Below are positions 1-6,565 of a DNA stretch of 10,158 nt, one piece after another. Numbering within the stretch: position 1 is the stretch's first letter; the number at the start of each line of letters is the position of its first letter. The notes under the pieces are model-generated. The model was not told the origin of the DNA, did not search any database, and worked only from the letters and a program-made list of their open reading frames with translations. This DNA comes from Acidobacteriota bacterium. GTDB lineage: Bacteria > Acidobacteriota > Terriglobia > Terriglobales > Acidobacteriaceae. The DNA lies in the NCBI GenBank assembly GCA_021781255.1, contig JAJXXG010001096.1:1-10158 (forward strand). The letters run 5' to 3'. The translations under genes were made by a program, and so were the position numbers.

Positions 1-1323
1 CGTCAGCCATCCCGGCTGGCCGCCCTGATGATATATGCGGTTGTAGCCGCACGCAGTCTGAGCCAGCGCCAGCACGCCGCTGCCGTGATTGTTGCGCTCC
101 ACCACCAGCCACGCCTCGTTGTACTCGCGCGCCAGCGCCGTCACCAGCCTTGCCAATTCCAGCCCGCCCACGTGACCGGCAAACTCCGCGCACTGCAGGC
201 CTGTCTCCAGTTCCAGCACCTCGGCGGCGGAGTAGTCTCCTTCGCTGCCGCCGCCGGCGGGGTCCACAGCGACCAGGTACTCCTTGCCTTTTACGGGCGG
301 CAGCCATATCTCCAGCTCGCCATTGCGCCGCCGCCCGGCCGCGTTCGGAGCCGTCGCCATGCGCGCTTCAATTGCCTCAAGCTCGAAGACCGAGTCGCCG
401 CTTGCCCTGAAGCAACTCTCGCTGTCTTCGGCGTACTCCTGGCGCGCCAGTCCGCGAAAGTTGGCGCGCACCTGGCGCCGAAATCCGATCTGCTCCAGGT
501 CCAGATGCGCGCGCGCCATCAGCTCGCGCTCGTCCCCGGTCAGGCTTGCCGCGTCCACCGCGCCGGCGCGATAGCGCGGCTCCATCCACCAGGGGAAGAA
601 ATGCCGCACCGTGCCTGTCTTCGCTGCCTGCTGCCACTCCTCGTGAAAGCATCCGCCCACGCCATCCGGCGTCGATTCCAGAATCTGCTCGCCGCCGGGC
701 GCAAGCGCCGCGCGCAGCCCTGCCAGTGTCTCGGCGGGATCGCCGGGCCAGCGCGCAAGCTCCGAGCAGTGCAGATTCTGCACCGTCAGTCCGCGGCCCG
801 CGTTGCGCTCGCCGGCAGAGACGACCATGTATTGCGAATCCATCGCAGGAAAAGCAATCTGTCGCACATTGGCGCGCGAAGTCTTCAGCGGCCCGTCCCG
901 CAGCGTATCCGGCAGCCAGTCCAGAAAGCGATGCACAATCCTGAAGATCTCTTCTGCGGCCTCCTGCGTGTGCGCCACCTCCAGGGTCAGCGTCCCCGGC
1001 TGCATGATTGTTTTAAGAAAAAAGCGCGCGGCGGCCCATGTGGTCAGGCCCATCTGCCGCGCCTTCAGCACGATGTTGCGCCGGCCGCGCCGCAGCTCGA
1101 AGGCATGCTGCGCAGCATTCGCCTTGAGCGGCTGCGTGGAGCCATCGCGCGTGCGCACACGCAACAGTCCACGAGCCAGCGCAATGGCCACGGTGCGCCC
1201 GCGCAGGCTTGCCGGGCGCTGGTCGAGGATGAGTCCGAACCGCTCCAGCTCATCCCTGTCAAGCGCCCACGGCCATGCGCTGTCCTGCTGCGCGTGCAGT
1301 CCTTCTCCGCTTGAACCTGACAC
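1..1323 (-). CDS. Phage terminase large subunit (TerL), C-terminus cut by window edge
   Basis: This is the motor ATPase/nuclease that cuts concatemeric phage DNA and pumps it into the capsid. I translated the minus strand by hand from 1323 to 1: 441 codons without a stop, open at the left edge. Residues 87-95, KARQMGLTT, are the TerL-type Walker A. Residues 184-192, LHCSELARW, are the Walker B region with Glu188; Ser-Glu in place of Asp-Glu is usual in this subfamily. Residues 216-219, ESTP, are the coupling motif. The RNase H-like nuclease starts at about 348, with VAVDPAGG (Asp354) and then VVERNNHG (Glu409); the last catalytic acid lies beyond the window. GTG at 1323 follows GGAGG by 4 bases. 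An in-frame TTG at 1404 preceded by GGAG is an alternative that would add 27 residues and leave only 17 bp after the upstream stop. The family assignment is firm; the exact start is not. Confidence 0.93.
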   Translation of the reverse strand, partial: MSGSSGEGLHAQQDSAWPWALDRDELERFGLILDQRPASLRGRTVAIALARGLLRVRTRDGSTQPLKANAAQHAFELRRGRRNIVLKARQMGLTTWAAARFFLKTIMQPGTLTLEVAHTQEAAEEIFRIVHRFLDWLPDTLRDGPLKTSRANVRQIAFPAMDSQYMVVSAGERNAGRGLTVQNLHCSELARWPGDPAETLAGLRAALAPGGEQILESTPDGVGGCFHEEWQQAAKTGTVRHFFPWWMEPRYRAGAVDAASLTGDERELMARAHLDLEQIGFRRQVRANFRGLARQEYAEDSESCFRASGDSVFELEAIEARMATAPNAAGRRRNGELEIWLPPVKGKEYLVAVDPAGGGSEGDYSAAEVLELETGLQCAEFAGHVGGLELARLVTALAREYNEAWLVVERNNHGSGVLALAQTACGYNRIYHQGGQPGWLT

Positions 1324-1421
1324 TTGTCCTCCGCCCGCTGTCAGCGTAAAAGCCCAGTGGGAGGCTGCCAAAGCCGCCCAATGGTCCTCAATCGCTGCGA
1401 TCAACCTGGCTCCGCTGATCC

Positions 1422-4400
1422 TTACGGAGCCACCCTCAACGTCTGCAACAGAACAGCGATTCCCTGCTGTGGCCCGATTGTCGATGTAATCGTTGCGGCG
1501 CCAGAGCATGTGGCAGTTCCGTTGCCGAGTGTCGCGGAGGTGGGTGCTGCTGTTGCCCCATACCCGCGATAGGTCATCGTGAGCGCCGTTCCCGACGCGA
1601 CGACATTGGTGCCCGTGAGTGCGACTGTGGCTGTCGTGCCTGTTGCACCGTTGAAGCTGCTGAGTGTGCAGGTCTGGCCAGCCGAACCTGTAATCGTTCC
1701 GCCGCTCGTGTAAGTTCCTAGGGCAACTCCAGAGACGTTAGTGTATTGTGCCACTAGCGTCAGTGGTTGCGCCGCTGTTGTAGTAGCGAATGGGCCGGTG
1801 GAGTAGTTTTGCCCGTTCTGGTTGGCTCCGATCCCCCAGATTCCAAGTGTCGATGCAATGACATGGGAAGGACTAATCGAAATGGTTCGGAAGCCTATTC
1901 CCAGCGTGCCACCACTCCAATTCGCTGTCTGAATAGGCCCTCCATTCAGGGCGACGTAACCATAGTTATTCAGTCTCTGCGAGAAAACCAAGTTGGGGTT
2001 TGTGCCCGAAGTGAAATTAAATGACTGAAGTTGATACTCAGTGCTAAGACTTGCCCCTGCCGCAGCAAAGTAGTTCGCGGGAACTGTGTATGCTGTGGAA
2101 AATATAAACGGGCTTCCACCCGTTCCTGCATCCGTTGTCTGATTTGCACAAGCCAGCGATATTGTTCCGCCGCTCACAAACGTGCCAGGATTTGTAGCCA
2201 TCGAGACGGTGATGCTGGTCGACGTGACCGCCGTCACGGTGGCAGGACTTGTGCCGGCAATGTTGAATCCGCTCGGACTGAAGCCCTGAGCCTGAATGAA
2301 CGCGCCAACAAAGTAGTTGAAGTAATTCACGGTCGTTGAAGGTACTGTATATGTCACCGTATAGGGGCCGGTTCCGCTTACCGTTGCGCCAGTCGCCGTA
2401 CCCGTCGCTGCAATCGTAGAGTCTCCAGCAGCACCACAAGCAAGATCGCCTGAGCCTATAAGTACAGCAGGCATCAAAGCTGTCCGAACAAACGCTGTCG
2501 TAGCAACTTGAGTGGTGTTCGTTCCCTGCGCGGCAGTTGGTGCAGTGGGAGTTCCGGTCAGAGCCGGAGAATTTGCCAGCACCACGCTGCCCGTTCCAGT
2601 GGTGCTTGCAGCCTTCACGTTGCCGCTGCCGTCCGTGGACAGCGCGGAGGCGGATAAGGTACCCGTATCCTGAATGGCCGTAGCCGTAGCCGTCACTGCC
2701 TGCTGCGTTGTCAGAGTGACGCCGTCAAACAGTTTTGCCGGACCGTTCGCCACCCACTTTTGCAGGCTTTCGTTGAAGGTGAATGTCTGCTCGCTCCACG
2801 CCAGGCCGACTCCAACGGCAGGCGCGGAAGTATATCCAGCGCCACTGGAGACCATCGACGCATTGCCCGTCAGGTTGCCGCTTGCATTTGTTGTAATGTA
2901 CGCCGCCGCCTGCGCGTACGGCGTTGTTGCGCCGCCCGTGAATTGCAGCCAGATCGGCGTACTGGCCGGATAGCCGGTTCCGCCCGAGCAGGACACGCTG
3001 CTCACGCCGCCGCTTCCAATTGCCGCCGTGCATGTTGCGCCCGTGCCGCTGCCTGCGCCATTGGTCAAGGGAGGCGGTACGAGGCCCAGCACATTGTTCG
3101 GGCTGCTCACGGTGAAAGGGCCTGCGCCCTGCGGCGGCTGTATCAGCCGCACACGAACCTTTGCGCCTGTCCAGCCATTCTGAAACGAGAAATTGGAATT
3201 GCCGATATTCGCCGGCAGCACGAGCTTCTGATAGACAGCCCTGGAGGCATCAACGTAATAGGGCGAGCTGGCGTTGGGAATCACGTACATGCCGTCGGAC
3301 GTGGCAAGGTTCTGCTGCGTGACAGTACCGAACAGCAATGCATTACTGCCGGCGCTCAACATTCCGCTTCCCGACAACGTCTCGGGCGGCGCAGCGTAAA
3401 CAAAATTTCCCTTGAATGTCTGCGCCGTCAGTTGGTTGTCCTGGCCGATGTATGCGTAATGCGCGGGCGGCGCGCATCCGCTGGAGATTCCGTAGCAGGG
3501 ATCAACCTTGACGACGGACTGCTGAATATCCACTGAGCCCGCGACAAGCGTAGGGGCTGAAGTGGTTTGGTATTCAATCACCGAAATCGGAGAGCCAATG
3601 TTCGGCGGTATTGCGTGATCGTCTGAGCCGCGCACGTTCACGTCAGAGGCATACGCGACGACGAGAAACTGCCCATTCGCGGCTCGGGAGCACAGCTCAC
3701 ATTCCGCGTCGTTCAGTTGCAGGTGATTTCCCAGCAGGCTGAAGACAGTGCCATAGGCATTGTCCGCCTCAATGGACGATGCGGTAACGCTGCCCGCCAC
3801 GCCGGTTGAAATAACGGGCTCGCCGATGGTCTGGGTGCTGTAGATGTGCCTGAGTTGGATGCGCGGGTCTCCGCCTGCGTTGGAGAGATAGAGGGTGGCT
3901 CCGCTGAGGCCGCTGCCGCCCGTGACGCGATCAATGGTGTATCCCCACACGGACTGGTTCGTATTGCCGATGCCGATGCCGCGAAAGCCGCCAAAGAACA
4001 TCAGGCGGCTCATGTCCCAGGTGAAGAAGTTGTTGCCGGTCCCGCTGGCGTTGAAATAGACACTGACCGAATTGGTGAAGTTCGGCGACTGGTAATTCGC
4101 ATAGTCGAAGCTGAGATCGCTTACCTGAAATCCCCACGCGCCGCCCTGGGTAAAGTTGAGGATGGGCGTGTTGTCTGTCAACTGGACGAACTTCGCGCAG
4201 CCCATCGCCGAGCCGAGGATTCTGAATCCGGTGGGAATGGCGCTGCTGTTGTTCACTGTGAGCGGGGCCGAAATCAGATAGGTTCCGCACGGCACAAAGA
4301 ATTGCTGGCCTCCATTCGTCCAGTTGATGGGCTGGGACAGAATCGTCTGCAGGGCGGCGTTCAGGGCTGTTGTGTCGTCCGTGCCGTAATAGGCCTTCAC

Positions 4401-5633
4401 GCCGGTCGTTACATCTGTTGTGGCTGCTGCGGCGAGCGTGACATGCGTCGAGTCCACCACGGAAGCAATGGTTGTTTTGAGCCCCGCGCCGGGAAGCAGG
4501 TTTGCGCCATCCTGCGCCCATCCAGCGGAGATTGTGGGCGCGGCGGTATAGTCCATTCCGCCGACCCAGATGTGCATGGTGGGCACGCCGCTGCCATCCG
4601 TTGTGATGTAGCCCCTGGCGGTCACAGCCGGGGCTGATCCTGCACTGGAGAATGTGACCGGGATGGTGGCGCTGGCAGGGAGACCGCTGTAGGCGGAAAA
4701 CGTAACTCCTGTGACGACGCCGCTGGAGTTGATGGTGGCGGTCGCGGCGCCGAGCGTGCCGCCGTGCAGATAGGCGACTCCTGCGCCGGGAATGTTGATG
4801 GTCTTGCCCACGTCTGCCGATGTGAACGAGCAGGCATTGCAGGTCACGGTGGTGATGCCGCCAGCGGTCGCGGTGGTTACCGTACCGGCGCGGCCATCTC
4901 CCACGACGCCGGCATCTTTCACGTTGTAGCGTTGCGAGGTGTCAGCATAGTGCTGCGTGGCAAATTGATTGCGCGCAAGCGCGCCGCCCGGCGGGTCTGA
5001 GGCAGCGTAGCCGGGGCCCGTCAGCGTTCCGCCGGACAAGGGCAGGGCCAGCGCGAAGCTCGTGTCTACATAGTGCTTGTCCGCCGCCTGCAGGGATTGC
5101 GTGGGGTCGCCGCTGAGATAGAGCGGGCTGGTCAATGTTCCGCCCGAGGGGGAGAGAGAGGTCGCCGCGGTCTGAATTGCCTGGTCCACATACGACTTGG
5201 TCACGGCCTGCACGGCCTGGGCCGCGGGCATCACCTGCGCGCGCACCTGCGCGACGGTTGCCTGCGCCGCCGCGGGCACCACCCAGTACTCCGTGCTTGC
5301 GCTGCCGTCGCTCATGTTATAGACGGCGGTGTAAAACAGGCCGGCAGGCGAGGAGCCCAGGTTGGGCACCAGATTCACGCTCACGAAGCCATCCGTGCCG
5401 ATGGTTGTGCTGGTGCGGCCGGCCGCTATGGCGTTGCCGCTTGCCGTGGTGAAGGCAGGCCAACTCAACTGCAGCGTTCCAGAGCCGGGCGCTCCATTGG
5501 CCAGATACACCGTTCCCTGCACTGAGGTTGTGCTGATTGTCTGCGCGCAGGCTACCCACGCCCATGCCAAACCGATCAGGGACATCCCTATCCATCTGCC
5601 GGCGCGAATCCACGTTGTTTTTGTGAGCTTCAT
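1422..5633 (-). CDS. Secreted tail-fibre-like protein with pectate-lyase-type beta-helix region
   Basis: This is a 1403-residue modular surface or receptor-binding protein. Residues 1-30 form a Sec signal peptide: basic start, hydrophobic stretch from about 15, and ACA-QT as likely cleavage site. Residues 31-145 are a beta-rich N-terminal domain. Residues 145-235 carry tail-fibre-type linkers: two SGGTLT motifs (163, 200) and repeated YVD or HYVD motifs (148, 188). A pectate-lyase-3/GH28-like beta-helix starts at YNVKDAGVVGDG (236-247) and resumes at TDDTTALNAAL (418), so about 170 residues are inserted. It runs to roughly 745. Residues 1017-1050 hold the tail-fibre motif LTGTPTAPTAAQGTNTTQVA and flanks. 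The Ser/Thr/Gly-rich C-terminus is coded by lower-GC DNA. The ATG has AAGGA about 11 bases upstream. Catalytic activity cannot be shown from sequence; binding or depolymerisation of a surface glycan is inference. A signal peptide is odd for a virion protein. Confidence 0.88.
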   Translation of the reverse strand: MKLTKTTWIRAGRWIGMSLIGLAWAWVACAQTISTTSVQGTVYLANGAPGSGTLQLSWPAFTTASGNAIAAGRTSTTIGTDGFVSVNLVPNLGSSPAGLFYTAVYNMSDGSASTEYWVVPAAAQATVAQVRAQVMPAAQAVQAVTKSYVDQAIQTAATSLSPSGGTLTSPLYLSGDPTQSLQAADKHYVDTSFALALPLSGGTLTGPGYAASDPPGGALARNQFATQHYADTSQRYNVKDAGVVGDGRAGTVTTATAGGITTVTCNACSFTSADVGKTINIPGAGVAYLHGGTLGAATATINSSGVVTGVTFSAYSGLPASATIPVTFSSAGSAPAVTARGYITTDGSGVPTMHIWVGGMDYTAAPTISAGWAQDGANLLPGAGLKTTIASVVDSTHVTLAAAATTDVTTGVKAYYGTDDTTALNAALQTILSQPINWTNGGQQFFVPCGTYLISAPLTVNNSSAIPTGFRILGSAMGCAKFVQLTDNTPILNFTQGGAWGFQVSDLSFDYANYQSPNFTNSVSVYFNASGTGNNFFTWDMSRLMFFGGFRGIGIGNTNQSVWGYTIDRVTGGSGLSGATLYLSNAGGDPRIQLRHIYSTQTIGEPVISTGVAGSVTASSIEADNAYGTVFSLLGNHLQLNDAECELCSRAANGQFLVVAYASDVNVRGSDDHAIPPNIGSPISVIEYQTTSAPTLVAGSVDIQQSVVKVDPCYGISSGCAPPAHYAYIGQDNQLTAQTFKGNFVYAAPPETLSGSGMLSAGSNALLFGTVTQQNLATSDGMYVIPNASSPYYVDASRAVYQKLVLPANIGNSNFSFQNGWTGAKVRVRLIQPPQGAGPFTVSSPNNVLGLVPPPLTNGAGSGTGATCTAAIGSGGVSSVSCSGGTGYPASTPIWLQFTGGATTPYAQAAAYITTNASGNLTGNASMVSSGAGYTSAPAVGVGLAWSEQTFTFNESLQKWVANGPAKLFDGVTLTTQQAVTATATAIQDTGTLSASALSTDGSGNVKAASTTGTGSVVLANSPALTGTPTAPTAAQGTNTTQVATTAFVRTALMPAVLIGSGDLACGAAGDSTIAATGTATGATVSGTGPYTVTYTVPSTTVNYFNYFVGAFIQAQGFSPSGFNIAGTSPATVTAVTSTSITVSMATNPGTFVSGGTISLACANQTTDAGTGGSPFIFSTAYTVPANYFAAAGASLSTEYQLQSFNFTSGTNPNLVFSQRLNNYGYVALNGGPIQTANWSGGTLGIGFRTISISPSHVIASTLGIWGIGANQNGQNYSTGPFATTTAAQPLTLVAQYTNVSGVALGTYTSGGTITGSAGQTCTLSSFNGATGTTATVALTGTNVVASGTALTMTYRGYGATAAPTSATLGNGTATCSGAATITSTIGPQQGIAVLLQTLRVAP
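2796..3026 (-). repeat. Protein module copy B within the tail-fibre-like gene (residues 870-946)
   Basis: Residues 870-946 contain GSGGVSSVSCSGGTGYPAST, AYITTNASGN and GAGYTSAPAV. These line up in order with GVVTGV, GLPASA, GYITTDGSG and DYTAAPTI of copy A. The module lies after the beta-helix region and before the segment AWSEQTFTFNESLQKWVANG, which resembles fibre stretches that cover a tail tip. The function of the module is unknown; a small carbohydrate-binding or spacer domain is a guess. Confidence 0.6.
4518..4739 (-). repeat. Protein module copy A within the tail-fibre-like gene (residues 299-372)
   Basis: Residues 299-372 read as a beta-rich module: SSGVVTGVTF, then GLPASATIPV, GYITTDGSG and finally DYTAAPTISA. 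It aligns by eye with residues 870-946 of the same protein. It interrupts a linker typical of pectate-lyase-like proteins: TSADVGKTINIPGAG (271-285) lies before it and LKTTIASVVDSTHVTLAAAA (385-404) after it. It therefore looks like an inserted domain. The copies match in protein pattern rather than in DNA, so the duplication is old or the modules were acquired separately. Confidence 0.6.
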
Positions 5634-5671
5634 GCGTGTATTTTCCTTTGCTTCTTTGCCGACGAGGCGTT

Positions 5672-5717
5672 GGCTCGCTCCCCGCGCGGGAATTTTCGCC
5701 CGCGCAAAGAGAGAGCC
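5672..5717 (-). promoter_or_regulatory. Long RNA hairpin in the leader of the tail-fibre-like gene
   Basis: Read on the minus strand, two 19-nt arms (5717-5699 and 5690-5672) enclose the 8-nt loop CGAAAATT. Fifteen positions pair Watson-Crick, three are U-G wobbles (UUU against GGG) and one is a U/C mismatch. The wobbles become A/C mismatches in plus-strand RNA, so the fold favours the minus transcript. It lies 38 nt before the ATG at 5633, between the 112-residue ORF and the fibre gene. No T-run follows, so it is not a classical intrinsic terminator. A leader structure controlling stability, processing or translation is the inferred role. Confidence 0.6.
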
Positions 5718-5788
5718 ACCACCGCCTTGCTGTCAGCTCATGTTTCTGTTGGATGCTGTCCTGTCGCGCAGCCGGAATCTTGTACCAA

Positions 5789-6127
5789 CTATTCCGGTTC
5801 GCGGCTTCCGCCTGCTGTTTCCGCGTTCTGCTCACTCATTTCCGCGAGCCACTCGGGTTCTGCCGCCCATTCGCCTGCCAGGCTGCGGATTTGCCGGGCG
5901 ATCTCGCCTTTACCGAGCTTCTGGTGATACTCGGCCAAATCGTACAGGAATTTGACGCTTTGGAGGTGGCCTTCCAGGGAGCTCCTGGCGAGCGCCCTGG
6001 CGATTTCAACACTGCTCTCTTCCAGCACCATGTCGGCCGCCACGCGCAAATCCTCTGCGCCGCTGTGCTTGCTTTCCTGCGTCCGCGGCGGGTTCATCGC
6101 CAGGGATTCAGGTTCCGATTCGTTCAT
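5789..6127 (-). CDS. Hypothetical acidic helical protein, 112 residues, in the phage-derived block
   Basis: I do not recognise this family. The product is small, soluble and acidic, without signal peptide or membrane segment. Residues about 24-85 are predicted helical by pattern: ADMVLEESSVEIARALARSS, then EGHLQSVKFLYDLAEYHQKL. The ends are charged and low in complexity. The helical segment loosely recalls short helical repeats in phage packaging-associated proteins, and the gene precedes the fibre and terminase genes on the same strand. A terminase small subunit or packaging adaptor is therefore possible, but this rests on position only. ATG at 6127 has a weak GGCGGA box 3 bases upstream. 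The frame stays open upstream to a TAG at about 6239-6241 without a standard start codon. It is probably a real gene because its composition is protein-like and no better frame exists here. Confidence 0.6.
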   Translation of the reverse strand: MNESEPESLAMNPPRTQESKHSGAEDLRVAADMVLEESSVEIARALARSSLEGHLQSVKFLYDLAEYHQKLGKGEIARQIRSLAGEWAAEPEWLAEMSEQNAETAGGSREPE

Positions 6128-6177
6128 CTGTCCGCCATTCCCGGACAGCCTTTCACGGTACGCCTTCTCTTCCGCTG

Positions 6178-6212
6178 AAAAAGAAAAAGGCGAGTCCCCC
6201 GGGGGAGCCGCC
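6178..6212 (-). terminator. Intrinsic terminator for minus-strand transcription
   Basis: On the minus strand, GGCGGCTCCCCC meets GGGGGACTCGCC. They pair as GGCG, a G-U wobble, a C/C mismatch and UCCC closed by a CCGG loop. The run TTTTTCTTTTT follows immediately (6188-6178). This is a textbook rho-independent signal for transcripts coming from the right. It lies about 12 nt after the stop of the 65-codon ORF and about 50 nt before the start of the 112-residue ORF. It would insulate the left block from transcription starting further right, unless it is overridden. No T-run follows it on the plus strand. Confidence 0.75.
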
Positions 6213-6224
6213 CATGCAGATGCA

Positions 6225-6422
6225 TCACATGCCTTCGCCTATACAGCGCAAAAGCGCGCTGCACGGGCATCCGGATTGTGCTTTCAGCCTCTTCTCTGCG
6301 GCAGCGAATCCGCGGAAGGAGTCCGAAACGAGATAGGAGAGACTGACACGCTCTCCCTTGTTCACGTCTTTCTTCTTAATGAATGTTTCAAGCATAACGA
6401 ATGTCGCGGTAATTCCATGCAA
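6225..6422 (-). CDS. Doubtful small ORF, 65 codons, before the terminator
   Basis: The frame runs from TTG at 6422, or from ATG at 6395, to TGA at 6225. From the ATG the product begins MLETFIKKKDVNKGERVSLS, basic and then mixed, and ends in a Cys-containing tail. I recognise no family. Neither start has a convincing ribosome binding site. In favour of a real transcribed unit is the strong intrinsic terminator about a dozen bases after its stop, on the same strand. It could be a small protein, a leader peptide, the remnant of a broken gene, or noncoding sequence. Confidence 0.22.
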   Translation of the reverse strand: MHGITATFVMLETFIKKKDVNKGERVSLSYLVSDSFRGFAAAEKRLKAQSGCPCSALLRCIGEGM

Positions 6423-6506
6423 ACGGCACAGGGGATCATCTCGTTATTCTTTTCAGCAACTTAGGCCGCGCGCGCCCGGGCTGCACTGTTGACATGGAAT
6501 TCCGCG
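6405..6506. repeat. Inverted repeat with 73-bp spacer near the phage/chromosome junction
   Basis: CGCGGTAATTCCATG at 6405-6419 is the reverse complement, apart from one extra T, of CATGGAATTCCGCG at 6493-6506. Nine bases (CATGGAATT) match without interruption. The arms bracket 73 bp and the right arm overlaps a TTGACA box. It may be a pair of operator sites or chance; no function is claimed. Confidence 0.35.
6489..6494 (+). promoter_or_regulatory. Possible -35 box upstream of the asparaginase gene
   Basis: A perfect TTGACA lies 72 bases before the preferred ATG at 6566. No good -10 box is seen at 16-18 bp spacing; the bases there are GTGTTG. The promoter is therefore tentative. If it is used, transcription would begin near 6525, and the upstream ATG at 6494 could not be the start codon. 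Confidence 0.25.
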
Positions 6507-6565
6507 CGAGCGTGTTGCCGCTTTGTGCGCGTCGAGAGGCGTGCGCGCGTCCGCTGACTGGCGGA

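Larger units (their letters stand above)
6128..6565. other. 438-bp stretch without a confident gene, junction of the two blocks
   Basis: This separates the minus-strand phage-derived block from the plus-strand asparaginase gene. It holds the intrinsic terminator at 6178-6212, the weak 65-codon ORF, the inverted repeat at 6405-6506 and a TTGACA at 6489-6494. Parts of it, around 6360-6460, are visibly richer in A and T than the flanking genes, as expected of promoters. I see no tRNA, integrase remnant or duplicated attachment core. Confidence 0.6.

Noticed and set aside
184..192. Degenerate Walker B in the terminase (Ser-Glu instead of Asp-Glu; numbers are residues, DNA about 774-748)
   Set aside because: A His-x-Ser-Glu pattern before an aromatic residue is ordinary in this TerL subfamily, so it does not indicate a dead enzyme.
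28..1314. 428-codon plus-strand ORF
   Set aside because: It lies opposite the terminase frame, which carries Walker A, ESTP and nuclease motifs. The plus-strand product is Arg/Ala/Leu-rich without family features, as expected of a shadow in GC-rich DNA.
1422..2460. Variable region of a diversity-generating retroelement at the fibre tip
   Set aside because: No reverse transcriptase, template repeat or adenine-rich variable stretch is visible in the window.
5684..5705. Intrinsic terminator after the 112-residue ORF
   Set aside because: The stem is strong but no T-run follows on the minus strand, so it is treated as a leader hairpin.
6225..6565. tRNA or attachment site at the phage/chromosome boundary
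   Set aside because: No cloverleaf-like sequence or duplicated core was found by eye on either strand.
6494..6565. N-terminal extension of the asparaginase from ATG 6494
   Set aside because: The 24 extra residues are Arg/Ala/Cys-rich, unlike the family, and the ATG overlaps a TTGACA box.
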